Virus record (IMG/VR): IMGVR_UViG_3300036985_001525
Location: 1 to 37,051 of that record
Strand: one strand, 5' to 3'
Length of the DNA stretch: 37,051 nt
DNA from: a virus
In this document: piece by piece, positions 28,539 to 36,701 of the stretch
Position numbering within the stretch: position 1 is the stretch's first letter
Layout of the letters: each line of letters begins with the position of its first letter
Translations under genes and position numbers: made by a program
Notes under the pieces: model-generated
What the model was told of the DNA's origin: nothing
Databases searched by the model: none
The model's input: the letters and a program-made list of their open reading frames with translations, nothing else

Positions 28539-29042
28539 ATGCCTAGAAAAGACCCAGAAGCTAGAAAGCAATACCAAAAAGAGTATGCGCAAAAAAACAA
28601 AGAGACTGCGTATGCTAGGATAAAAGAATGGCGGGAAAATAACCCGGATAAGGTAGCTGCGCAGAACAAAAGGTACGCAGAAAAACACAAAGATGTAATA
28701 AATGCTAAATCTAAACGGTGGGTTGCAAACAACCCTGAACGCTCCGCAGAGCTATCTAGAAAAAGTAGATTAAAGCATATGGGTAGGGTATTAGCTAATA
28801 AAGCTAAATATATAGCAGCAAAAAAGAACAGAACTCCAAATTGGCTAATGCCAATAGATATATTTGAAATGCAGTGTATATATACGTACCGCGCAAGTTT
28901 ACAAAGAACTGGGTTAGAATACGAAGTAGATCATATTATACCGATGCAAGGTGAAACAGTATCTGGGCTACACGTACCTGAAAATTTGCAGGTTATACCT
29001 AAAGAAGAAAATAGACTAAAGAGCAACAGATATGGGTACTAA
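28539..29042 (+). CDS. HNH endonuclease
   Basis: This 167-aa protein has an N-terminal basic region with repeated N-x(3)-K/R units (MPRKDPEARKQYQKEYAQKN and WRENNPDKVAAQNKRYAEKH). The nuclease motif is YEVDHIIPMQGETVSGLHVP (D131, H132, H145), followed by ENLQVIPKEENRLKSNRY. It lies in the same direction between the connector and a conserved Cys-rich gene and overlaps the latter by 11 bases, as expected for an inserted free-standing homing-type endonuclease. Confidence 0.88.
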   Translation: MPRKDPEARKQYQKEYAQKNKETAYARIKEWRENNPDKVAAQNKRYAEKHKDVINAKSKRWVANNPERSAELSRKSRLKHMGRVLANKAKYIAAKKNRTPNWLMPIDIFEMQCIYTYRASLQRTGLEYEVDHIIPMQGETVSGLHVPENLQVIPKEENRLKSNRYGY

Positions 29043-29445
29043 ATACGCTGCAGGGAAACACTCTATCGCCGAGTGCGATATTTGTGGACAACGGTACAAG
29101 TTAACTGAGCTACGTAAGTTGGTTATTAAGACTAAACAGGTTAGTATTAAAGCTTGCCCAGAATGCTGGAATCCAGACCATCCGCAATTGCAACTTGGTA
29201 TGTACCCGGTCTATGACGCTCAAGCAGTGCGTGAGCCTCGTCCTGATATCAGTTATTATCAATCAGGGCTAAATGGGTTGCAAACTACTAACACCGGTGA
29301 TTTTGGTACGCCAGAAGGTGGTAGCCGTGAGTTCCAGTGGGGTTGGGCTCCGGTAGGTGGTGCTAGGTTCTTTGATGCAGTATTAACACCAAACTACTTG
29401 GCTTCAGTAACATATGTAGGTACAGTAACAATATCAATTTCTTAA
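29032..29445 (+). CDS. Conserved zinc-binding phage protein (137 aa)
   Basis: CDICG near the N-terminus (residues 15-19) and CPEC at about 42-45 make a zinc knuckle. The rest (QLQLGMYPVYDAQAVREPRP, later FQWGWAPVGGARFFDAVLTP) is beta-rich and looks structural. Similar proteins are common in related phages. I infer a virion or neck role. Its ATG lies inside the end of the HNH gene, which suggests the HNH gene was inserted immediately upstream of it. Confidence 0.75.
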   Translation: MGTKYAAGKHSIAECDICGQRYKLTELRKLVIKTKQVSIKACPECWNPDHPQLQLGMYPVYDAQAVREPRPDISYYQSGLNGLQTTNTGDFGTPEGGSREFQWGWAPVGGARFFDAVLTPNYLASVTYVGTVTISIS

Positions 29446-29456
29446 GGAGTAACATT

Positions 29457-29651
29457 ATGGCTTATAAATCAGGTGCAGATGGCATCACTAAAAAGGGCAA
29501 GACAGTAGGTAAAAACTTAGGCGACTCCGGCCCTACAGCTGGTATCGAAAAAGGCCCTAAAGCTACAGGTAGCAAAGGTGGCAAAACTAATGCTGATATG
29601 AAAAAGATGGGTCGTGGTTTAGCTAAAATCGCAGCTCAAAAGAAAGGTTAA
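29457..29651 (+). CDS. Small basic tagged protein (64 aa)
   Basis: MAYKSGADGITKKGKTVGKN at the N-terminus resembles the tag that ends the proteins at 25.5-27.1 kb (DG-x-x-KKGKT-x-GK). The rest is Gly/Lys-rich and probably unstructured. AAGGAGTAACATT gives a good ribosome binding site. Unknown function, likely virion-associated. Confidence 0.7.
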   Translation: MAYKSGADGITKKGKTVGKNLGDSGPTAGIEKGPKATGSKGGKTNADMKKMGRGLAKIAAQKKG

Positions 29652-29653
29652 TC

Positions 29654-29998
29654 ATGGCTAAAAATGACTTCCCAAAAACAACAGGACCTGATGCTTACCC
29701 ATTAGGTCACGCTACAGAGAATAAAGACGCAAGTTCTTATTCAGGGTTTAAGTTCCCAGCTGGTGGTGGTAACGATATTGGCGTATATAAACAGCCGATG
29801 AATAGCCCTAACAGTGCAGATATTAGCTACAGAAAAGACCCTAACCGCATGAAGGCTCAAGAGCTAGAGAAAAATACTCCGGCCATGCGCGTAAGTGCAA
29901 GTGATCCAGGTGCTAACCGAGTTAAGACTGACGGTATTACTATCCGTGGTACAGGCGCAGCAACTAAAGGCACTAAAGCTCGTGGACCTATGGCCTAA
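29654..29998 (+). CDS. Tagged small phage protein (114 aa)
   Basis: It begins MAKNDFPKTTGPDAYPLGHA and ends VKTDGITIRGTGAATKGTKA-RGPMA. The end is a variant of the DGCA/DGI-(x)-RGKT-RG tag seen in the neighbours. No domain was recognised. It is coupled to the next gene by ten bases. Confidence 0.7.
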   Translation: MAKNDFPKTTGPDAYPLGHATENKDASSYSGFKFPAGGGNDIGVYKQPMNSPNSADISYRKDPNRMKAQELEKNTPAMRVSASDPGANRVKTDGITIRGTGAATKGTKARGPMA

Positions 29999-30007
29999 GG
30001 AAAGTAG

Positions 30008-30670
30008 ATGAACTACTCAGAGTTAACCGCAGCAATACAGGACTACACAGAAAATACGTTCACGTCAACGGAGTTAGCCACATTCGTACAAAATGCAGAA
30101 CAACGCATATACAATACGGTGCAGCTTCCGGCGCTACGCAAAAACGTAACAGGGGCATTAACCTCAGGTAATAAATACTTGGCGGCTCCTAGTGACTTTC
30201 TATCTGTGTTTTCTTTAGCGGTTATTACAGGTTACGGCACTGCAAATGAGACTTATGAGTACTTGCTAAACAAGGATGTCAACTATATTCGTGAGGCATA
30301 CCCAACTCCTGCAGATACAGGCGTTCCGAAGTACTACGCTATATTTGGTCCTCAATCTAATAATATGGATGAGCTTACCTTTATCCTTGGCCCTACTCCA
30401 AGCACTGCTTTAACTGCTGAACTGCACTACTTCTATTACCCAGAATCTATAGTTATTTCTGGTACTTCATGGTTAGGTGATAACTTTGATTCTGCTCTTT
30501 TATACGGCTCAATCTTAGAGGCTTACACATTTATGAAGGGTGAACCAGACTTAATGGCTAACTATAGACAACGTTACGACGAAGCTATGTTCTTACTCAA
30601 ACAATTGGGTGATGGCAAAGATAGACAAGATGCATACCGTAGCGGTCAAGTTAGAATGAAAGTGATGTAA
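30008..30670 (+). CDS. Tail/neck adaptor-type protein (220 aa)
   Basis: NYSELTAAIQDYTENTFTST and ATFVQNAEQRIYNTVQLPAL at the N-terminus, then YLAAPSDFLSVFSLAV and ELHYFYYPESIVISGTSWLG follow a pattern I recall from phage adaptor proteins that sit between portal and tail (tail tubular A-like). A C-terminal helix (MANYRQRYDEAMFLLKQLGD) fits. Its stop overlaps the next start. Confidence 0.75.
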   Translation: MNYSELTAAIQDYTENTFTSTELATFVQNAEQRIYNTVQLPALRKNVTGALTSGNKYLAAPSDFLSVFSLAVITGYGTANETYEYLLNKDVNYIREAYPTPADTGVPKYYAIFGPQSNNMDELTFILGPTPSTALTAELHYFYYPESIVISGTSWLGDNFDSALLYGSILEAYTFMKGEPDLMANYRQRYDEAMFLLKQLGDGKDRQDAYRSGQVRMKVM

Positions 30671-31086
30671 TGATAAACCAAGGCCAAACAACAAGTTTTA
30701 AACAAGAACTGTACGAAGGTATTCACGACTTTCTAACGGACAGCATCTATATTGCTTTGTACGACGGTAATGCAATGCTTACACAGGCTACCACAGTTTA
30801 TTCCACAGCTAATCAGGTTGTAGGTACGGGGTATACTGCAGGTGGGAAAGAGCTACAAAATGCAACCGTAAACGCGGCTGATGACACGGCATACATAAGT
30901 TTTGATAATATTGCCTGGACTAATGCGTCATTTACTGCTAGGTGTGCTTTGATATATAATGCAACAAAAGGTAATAAGTCTATTGCGGTTCTTGACTTCG
31001 GGTCAGATAAAACTGTAGTAAACCAAACATTAACTATAACGTTTCCAGCTAACCTACCGGATAGCGCAATTATAAGGTCTTCTTAA
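30670..31086 (+). CDS. Beta-rich virion protein, paralogue A (138 aa)
   Basis: FKQELYEGIHDFLTDSIYIA at the start and ISFDNIAWTNASFTARCALI in the middle are repeated in altered form in the 153-aa protein at 31,376 (FKVEILKAVHNF, CDFDNYTWTNATFTTSGGII). Both end in a PA-x-II-R pattern. The two are probably diverged copies, a minor tail or fibre-base protein pair. The function is unknown. Confidence 0.7.
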   Translation: MINQGQTTSFKQELYEGIHDFLTDSIYIALYDGNAMLTQATTVYSTANQVVGTGYTAGGKELQNATVNAADDTAYISFDNIAWTNASFTARCALIYNATKGNKSIAVLDFGSDKTVVNQTLTITFPANLPDSAIIRSS

Positions 31087-31374
31087 ATGGTATCTACAGT
31101 AGGCGGAGTACTTTTAGGGCAAATAACAGCTACATCAGTATCTGGTCGAGGATTTACTCCAGAAGAACTTGCAGAGCAAACACTAAATAAAATTGTATAT
31201 ATTGGGTCAAATTCGCATCCAGTAATACGAGATCAAGCGGAAGCTTTCCGCGACCAAATTCGTGGGGTTATAGTTCGTTCTATGAAACAAGCAATAGCGT
31301 CTAATAATACTACGTTGGCAAACCGTTTCCGTGATGCGGGACACCCTGAATTAATTAAATTATTGGAGAACTAA
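31087..31374 (+). CDS. Conserved small protein (95 aa)
   Basis: MVSTVGGVLLGQITATSVSG is followed by a helical domain (FTPEELAEQTLNKIVYIGSN then HPVIRDQAEAFRDQIRGVIV). The end reads RFRDAGHPELIKLLEN. This pattern is known to me from phage genomes, always near tail genes, but without a function. It lies between the two paralogous virion proteins. Confidence 0.7.
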   Translation: MVSTVGGVLLGQITATSVSGRGFTPEELAEQTLNKIVYIGSNSHPVIRDQAEAFRDQIRGVIVRSMKQAIASNNTTLANRFRDAGHPELIKLLEN

Positions 31375-31375
31375 C

Positions 31376-31837
31376 ATGGCTGGATTTACAACCGCAATGC
31401 CTACCTCATTTAAGGTAGAAATTTTAAAAGCAGTACATAACTTTAGCAACCCAGGCGGTAACACGTTCAAACTAGCATTGGGTAAAGCCGCTGCGTCATT
31501 AACTGGCACATACAATGCTACAACTACAAGCTACGATACACTAACAGGTAACAGTGACGAACTACCAGCTTCAGGCAACTACTCTACTGGTGGTGGTACT
31601 TTAGTTTCCGTTACTCCCGTTGCTGACAGCACGACTGCTGTTTGTGATTTTGATAACTACACATGGACAAACGCTACATTTACTACTTCCGGTGGCATTA
31701 TTTATAACGATACTGCTTCGGGTAATCCTGCTTGTGCAGTTTTGAGCTTTGGCGGCGATCAATCAGTTAGTTCTGGTGACTTCCAAATTCAATTCCCTGC
31801 AGCGGCGGCGGCTACAGCTATTATTCGTATTGCCTAA
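31376..31837 (+). CDS. Beta-rich virion protein, paralogue B (153 aa)
   Basis: See paralogue A. FKVEILKAVHNFSNPGGNTF, then VSVTPVADSTTAVCDFDNYT and a C-terminus FQIQFPAAAAATAIIRIA. It is Thr/Ser/Gly-rich and all-beta in appearance. The length difference from A is mostly an insertion of a Thr-rich loop (TGTYNATTTSYDTLTG). Confidence 0.7.
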   Translation: MAGFTTAMPTSFKVEILKAVHNFSNPGGNTFKLALGKAAASLTGTYNATTTSYDTLTGNSDELPASGNYSTGGGTLVSVTPVADSTTAVCDFDNYTWTNATFTTSGGIIYNDTASGNPACAVLSFGGDQSVSSGDFQIQFPAAAAATAIIRIA

Positions 31838-31850
31838 TTAAGGTAAAAAT

Positions 31851-32903
31851 GTGGCGACATACTACAGAGGGTGGGGCGAGAGTCCGTGGGGCTATAACGG
31901 ATGGGGAGGTGTAGCCTCTGCCTATGAAGTAACGGGTGTAAGCGCATCTGGTGCAGTAGGCTCTGTAGTAATAGGTATAGCACCTCAGATAATTGGGGTT
32001 GAAGCCACAGGTGAAGTAAGTAATGTCGTAGTATCAATTAGTGAGCTTGAAGACGTTACAGGTGTTGAAGGTACGGGATTTGTTGGCGGTATAACGCCCA
32101 CTGTTATAAGAACACTTACAGGGGTTGAAGGTACCGGTGCGGTTAACAATGTAGTCATTAGCTACGGGCATGTAGAAATCCCTGTGGGCGTATCAGGAAC
32201 TGCTGAAATTGGCGGGTTCCAAGTTTTAGTAGACGATATAGTTATACCCGAAGGTGTTGAAGGTACTGGGGCAGTAAATAATGTAGTTACCTTAGCAGCT
32301 AAAATTGTGTCTGTTACTGGGGTTGAAGGTACTGGCGAAGTAGACGGGTTTATAACCTATATAGTAACTAAGACTTTGACCGGGGTTTCAGGTACAGGTG
32401 CAGTAGATAACGTTGCCATATCAGTTAGCGAGCTAGAAGATGTTACAGGCGTAGAAGCAACCGGATACATAGGAAACGTAGTTCCGTTAATTAGGCGAGA
32501 ACTTACAGGAGTCGAAGGTACAGGTGCAGTAGGGACTGTAAGTGAGACTACAAGTGAGACAATAATTCCAGACGGAGTTCAAGGCACAGGAGCTATTGGG
32601 GTTGTTGAGCTTGTATACGATAGTAACATAAGTGTTACAGGAGTAAGCGGTACTGGGGATGTAGGAAACGTAGTTCCGTTAATTAGGCGAGAACTTACTG
32701 GGGTTTCAGGTATAGGTGCAGTAGGGACTGTAAGTGAGACTACAAGCGATACAATAATTCCAGTAGGGGTGCAGGGTACAGGTGCAGTAGGGGTAGTTAA
32801 GATTGGCGGGTGGACTATGATAGACGATACACAGAACCCTAATTGGGGTACAATAAATACAGTACAAAGTCCTAATTGGACATTAATAGACGTAGCAGCA
32901 TAA
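31851..32903 (+). CDS. Repetitive tail/fibre protein with VTGV-GTG repeats (350 aa)
   Basis: A GTG start is required by the frame; AAGGTAAAAAT precedes it. After MATYYRGWGESPWGYNGWGG come at least ten repeats of about 22-30 residues built on V-T-G-V-(E/S)-(G/A)-T-G-x-V-(G/N)-x-V, giving a regular beta-strand pattern. The C-terminus has two NPNW/SPNW units. It is likely a beta-solenoid or beta-helix tail protein. The repeats at 32,471 onward are also repeated at DNA level. Confidence 0.75.
   Translation: MATYYRGWGESPWGYNGWGGVASAYEVTGVSASGAVGSVVIGIAPQIIGVEATGEVSNVVVSISELEDVTGVEGTGFVGGITPTVIRTLTGVEGTGAVNNVVISYGHVEIPVGVSGTAEIGGFQVLVDDIVIPEGVEGTGAVNNVVTLAAKIVSVTGVEGTGEVDGFITYIVTKTLTGVSGTGAVDNVAISVSELEDVTGVEATGYIGNVVPLIRRELTGVEGTGAVGTVSETTSETIIPDGVQGTGAIGVVELVYDSNISVTGVSGTGDVGNVVPLIRRELTGVSGIGAVGTVSETTSDTIIPVGVQGTGAVGVVKIGGWTMIDDTQNPNWGTINTVQSPNWTLIDVAA
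32471..32761 (+). repeat. 192-bp tandem direct duplication
   Basis: The stretch starting AGGAAACGTAGTTCCGTTAA at 32471 recurs at 32663, exactly 192 bases later, and the later part (AGGTGCAGTAGGGACTGTAA) recurs at 32522 and 32714 with the same offset. It encodes a 64-residue unit of the fibre protein duplicated in tandem, with only a few base changes, so the duplication is recent. Confidence 0.75.
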
Positions 32904-32912
32904 GGAATAAAT

Positions 32913-33731
32913 ATGACGACACAATATTCACCACTACTAGGACTAGCCCTACCGGTAACTGGAGAACTTTCAGGGACATGGGGTGATGTTGTCAACGATA
33001 GCATTACAAGTCTTGTTGAAGATTCAGTAGCAAACTTTGCAACAGCTGACGTTACTTCAGGAAACTGGACCCTAACTACAACAGGGTCTGGCGCTACAAA
33101 TCAAGCTCGTATGGCGGTTTTAATCCCTACGGGTTCACCAGGGGTTTCTAGAAACATTGTGGCTCCAAGTCATAGTAAGACCTATATAGTTATTAATCAA
33201 TCAGATGATGTGGTTGTACTTAAAGGCTCCGCTACTACTGGCGTTGAAATTCAGTCGTTTGTTGCTGCCGTATGTGCATGGAATGGTACAGATTTTGAGG
33301 TAATAAGTGATGTGACTGGGCCAGCTCTTTCTACTGATACTGCTGTTGCAACATTTGACGGTACTACTGGTAAGATAATTAAGAATAATTCAGGGGTTAC
33401 TATTTCTAGTAACGTAGTTACTGCCTCTGGATTTAGCGGTCCTTTGAATGGCTCTGTAGGGGCTACAACTCCTAGTACAGTAGTCGCAACACAGGTTGAT
33501 ATTACAGCTCAGGGTGATTTAAGGCTTCAAGATACTACAGGCGGTCAGTATGTGGGTTTTCAAGCACCAGGTACAGTGGCATCTAACGTACTATGGACTC
33601 TTCCTAATGCAGACGGCACAAGCAGTCAGGTTTTAACTACAAACGGTTCAGGTACCTTGTCATGGACTACCCCAACCGGCGGAATCACAACAGGTAAATC
33701 CATTGCTATGGCAATGATTTTTGGCTTCTAA
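32913..33731 (+). CDS. Tail fibre protein (272 aa)
   Basis: PLLGLALPVTGELSGTWGDV and NDSITSLVEDSVANFATADV at the start are the typical opening of a phage fibre family in which LG-LP-x-TG-x-x-G-TWG is conserved. Later DGTTGKIIKNNSGVTISSNV, LRLQDTTGGQYVGFQAPG and a final WTLPNADGTSSQVLTTNGSG are fibre-shaft modules. It ends with a short hydrophobic AMAMIFGF. Host recognition is the likely role. Confidence 0.82.
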   Translation: MTTQYSPLLGLALPVTGELSGTWGDVVNDSITSLVEDSVANFATADVTSGNWTLTTTGSGATNQARMAVLIPTGSPGVSRNIVAPSHSKTYIVINQSDDVVVLKGSATTGVEIQSFVAAVCAWNGTDFEVISDVTGPALSTDTAVATFDGTTGKIIKNNSGVTISSNVVTASGFSGPLNGSVGATTPSTVVATQVDITAQGDLRLQDTTGGQYVGFQAPGTVASNVLWTLPNADGTSSQVLTTNGSGTLSWTTPTGGITTGKSIAMAMIFGF

Positions 33732-33741
33732 GGAGTAATAA

Positions 33742-34140
33742 ATGGCAAATCCAAACATCGTCGCCGTAACGAGTATATACGGCAAAACAACATACCTTAC
33801 ACCTAGTGGCACGACTGCTGTGGTGCTTTTACCTAACGCCGCGGCTTCTGGTACAGTCATGAAGATTAATCAGATTGTGGCTGCTAACGTGAATGGCTCA
33901 TCAGCAGTAAACGCAACGGTGTCTATCTACACTAACGGCGCGGTAGCTCAAGGCTCTGCACCTAGTGGTGGTACAGCATACCCAGTCACAAGTACAATTT
34001 CCGTGCCTGCTAATGCCTCATTAATTGTTGCAGATAAAACAACAGCGATATACCTAGAAGAAGGTACATCAATCACGGTGACTTCAGGTACAGCTAGCGG
34101 CATTACATACTCAGTGAGTTATGAATTAATCGCGGCGTAG
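33742..34140 (+). CDS. Small virion beta protein (132 aa)
   Basis: It reads MANPNIVAVTSIYGKTTYLT, then a Thr/Ala/Val-rich beta fold with MKINQIVAANVNGSSAVNAT and YLEEGTSITVTSGTASGITY. I recall this type from phage structural modules between fibre genes. It probably forms a small trimeric or sheath component. Function not established. Confidence 0.7.
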   Translation: MANPNIVAVTSIYGKTTYLTPSGTTAVVLLPNAAASGTVMKINQIVAANVNGSSAVNATVSIYTNGAVAQGSAPSGGTAYPVTSTISVPANASLIVADKTTAIYLEEGTSITVTSGTASGITYSVSYELIAA

Positions 34141-34149
34141 GATAATTTT

Positions 34150-35538
34150 ATGTCAATGCGCTATTTAGGTGGGTTCATCTCAGCCTCGTATAACCCTTTG
34201 AAGGTGCCTAATGCGCCAACGATAGGAACCGTTACGGCTGGTAACGCACAAGTCTCTGTTGCCTTCACTGCCCCATCTAATGTTGGCGGTGGTGCTATCA
34301 CATCCTACCAAGTGCTTGTCCGTGATTCTTCTACTGGCGCTACCTTTACAGGTACAGGTTCCGCATCCCCTGTTGTAGTGACGGGCTTAACTAACGGTAA
34401 CACCTACACAGCACAAGTAGCGGCAATAAACTCTTACGGCCCTAGTGCATTTAGCGCAACGAGTGGAGCGGTAATCCCTGCCATAACATATAATTTATAC
34501 ACGTGGGGTCAAAATACTTTTGGTCAATTAGGTCACAACAATACAATTTCTCGTTCATCTCCAGTACAAGTAGGGAGTGGGTCAATATGGCTTAATGTTG
34601 GAACTGGTTATAATGGTACAGTTGCAACTAAACCAGACGGCACGTTATGGGCTTGGGGAACTAACAACAACGGGCAATTAGGCCAAAATAATTTAGTTTA
34701 TCGCTCATCTCCAGTACAAATAGGTGCACTCACCACATGGTTGAATGTGAGTTCTGGTTCATATGCAAATCTAGCAACTAGAACCGACGGCACTTTATGG
34801 TCTTGGGGTAATAATGATCAAGGTCAATTAGGTCAAGGTGATTTAGTTAACCGTTCATCCCCAGTGCAAGTTGGTGCATTAACCACATGGCTTAATATAG
34901 CAGCTGGGTTTACTCACACTATCGCCACTAAAACAGACGGTACGCTTTGGACTTGGGGTCGGAACAGTAGTGGACAATTGGGTAAAAATGATACCATAGA
35001 GCGTTCATCTCCTGTACAAGTTGGCGCTCTTACAGATTGGGCTCAAGTAGCTGCTGGAACGTATTTCTGTGTAGCTATTAAAACTAATGGTACGTTATGG
35101 GCATGGGGTAATAATAATTCTGGTCAATTAGGTATAGGAAGTTTAGTTTATAAATCATCTCCAGTGCAAGTAGGTAGTTTAACTACATGGAATATTATTG
35201 CAGCAGGGGGAAGAACTACGAATGCAATCAAAACAGACGGCACTTTATGGTCGTGGGGTAGAAATGCAGAGGGTCAACTAGGACAAAATAATACAACTAA
35301 TCAATCATCTCCAATTCAAGTTGGCGCAGGAAATACATGGCTGAATGTAAAATGTAGTTTCCTATCAACTATCGCAACTAAAACAGGCGGCACTTTATGG
35401 TCCTGGGGCGCAAACAACTTTGGTCAATTAGGTCAAAATGATGTAGTGTACCGTTCTTCCCCAGTCCAAGTGGGCTCAGGAAATACATGGTTAAAAATAT
35501 CGTGTGGGTATAAACACACTATAGCTACCTCGTCTTAA
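34150..35538 (+). CDS. Fibronectin III + RCC1-type beta-propeller fibre protein (462 aa)
   Basis: After a short N-terminus, residues about 17-113 form a fibronectin type III domain (PNAPTIGTVTAGNAQVSVAF, then ITSYQVLVRD and TYTAQVAAINSYGPS). Residues about 116-460 contain seven RCC1-type repeats of roughly 50 residues. Each has a WxWG-x-N-x-x-GQLG core (YTWGQNTFGQLG, WAWGTNNNGQLG, WSWGNNDQGQLG, WTWGRNSSGQLG, WAWGNNNSGQLG, WSWGRNAEGQLG, WSWGANNFGQLG) and SSPVQVG. Seven repeats make one complete propeller. Such propellers bind proteins or glycans, so receptor binding is inferred. Confidence 0.88.
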   Translation: MSMRYLGGFISASYNPLKVPNAPTIGTVTAGNAQVSVAFTAPSNVGGGAITSYQVLVRDSSTGATFTGTGSASPVVVTGLTNGNTYTAQVAAINSYGPSAFSATSGAVIPAITYNLYTWGQNTFGQLGHNNTISRSSPVQVGSGSIWLNVGTGYNGTVATKPDGTLWAWGTNNNGQLGQNNLVYRSSPVQIGALTTWLNVSSGSYANLATRTDGTLWSWGNNDQGQLGQGDLVNRSSPVQVGALTTWLNIAAGFTHTIATKTDGTLWTWGRNSSGQLGKNDTIERSSPVQVGALTDWAQVAAGTYFCVAIKTNGTLWAWGNNNSGQLGIGSLVYKSSPVQVGSLTTWNIIAAGGRTTNAIKTDGTLWSWGRNAEGQLGQNNTTNQSSPIQVGAGNTWLNVKCSFLSTIATKTGGTLWSWGANNFGQLGQNDVVYRSSPVQVGSGNTWLKISCGYKHTIATSS

Positions 35539-35550
35539 GGAAACAAAAGA

Positions 35551-36693
35551 ATGCCAAATTTTAGCGGAATATGGACACTACAAGCGCAGATGCAAGCGCA
35601 AGGCGCAAATAACTGGCAATTGCCACCAAGTAATTTGTATGCTTGGGGGCAAAATAATGTGGGTCAAGTTGGGGATTTGACTACAGTTAATAGGTCTAGT
35701 CCAGTCAATATTGGCTCTGGTTCTAATTGGTCTAGCGTTGCAGGAACAAAAGGCACCATGGCTTTTGCTTTAAAATCAAATGGCACTCTATGGAGTTGGG
35801 GGTATAATCCAAATGGGCAACTGGGTCAAAACGATAGAGTTGATCGATCATCTCCAGTACAAGTAGGGGCGGATACTAATTGGTCAACTGCGGCAGGGGG
35901 AGATTATCATGCTACATTTATTAAGACTACTGGGACTTTATGGTTATGCGGACGTAATAATTACGGGCAGCTAGGTCAAAATGATTTAGTTTATCGCTCA
36001 TCACCTACGCAAGTAGGGTCTTTGACTACTTGGTCTAAATCAACGGCAGGTCAAAATAATACTGTAGCAATTAAAACAGACGGCACTCTATGGAGTTGGG
36101 GATACAATGGTTATGGTGAATTAGGCCAAAATAATAGAATATATCGTTCCTCTCCCGTGCAAGTAGGGGCTTTAACTACATGGTCTCAAGTGGCCGCAGG
36201 GGGGTTGCATGTAATTGCTACTCAAACAGACGGATCATTATGGTCATGGGGATTAAACAATAGCGGACAGTTAGGCCAAAATATTGCGTATACTGTTAAT
36301 CGCTCATCTCCTGTACAGATTGGTGCTTTGACTACGTGGTTGAATGTGTCTTGTGGATATTATCATTCTATCGCTACAAAAACAGACGGCACTTTGTGGG
36401 CATGGGGTTATAATAATTATGGTCAATTAGGTGATGGCACTGTGATTAGTCGCTCATCTCCTGTTCAAATTGGTGCCTTGACTACTTGGTCTAAATTTTC
36501 AGGTGGATATAATTTTACTAGCACAATTAAAACAGACGGAACCCTTTGGTCATGGGGTAGAAATAATAATGGTCAATTAGGTCAAAACATAGCAACTACA
36601 GTTAGTCGTTCATCGCCAGTACAAGTAGGGTCTAATACTAATTGGGTTAACACATCTTCAAATAGCAATACTGTCTTAGCAACCACTTCTTAA
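35551..36693 (+). CDS. RCC1-type beta-propeller protein (380 aa)
   Basis: A second seven-repeat propeller, directly downstream of the first. Its cores are YAWGQNNVGQVG, WSWGYNPNGQLG, WLCGRNNYGQLG, WSWGYNGYGELG, WSWGLNNSGQLG, WAWGYNNYGQLG and WSWGRNNNGQLG. It lacks the fibronectin domain and instead has a short N-terminus (MPNFSGIWTLQAQMQAQGAN), which resembles tips of phage fibres. The third blade (WLCG) has lost the second Trp. It is a paralogue of the preceding gene by tandem duplication. A role in the adhesion apparatus is inferred. Confidence 0.88.
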   Translation: MPNFSGIWTLQAQMQAQGANNWQLPPSNLYAWGQNNVGQVGDLTTVNRSSPVNIGSGSNWSSVAGTKGTMAFALKSNGTLWSWGYNPNGQLGQNDRVDRSSPVQVGADTNWSTAAGGDYHATFIKTTGTLWLCGRNNYGQLGQNDLVYRSSPTQVGSLTTWSKSTAGQNNTVAIKTDGTLWSWGYNGYGELGQNNRIYRSSPVQVGALTTWSQVAAGGLHVIATQTDGSLWSWGLNNSGQLGQNIAYTVNRSSPVQIGALTTWLNVSCGYYHSIATKTDGTLWAWGYNNYGQLGDGTVISRSSPVQIGALTTWSKFSGGYNFTSTIKTDGTLWSWGRNNNGQLGQNIATTVSRSSPVQVGSNTNWVNTSSNSNTVLATTS

Positions 36694-36701
36694 AAGACAA
36701 A

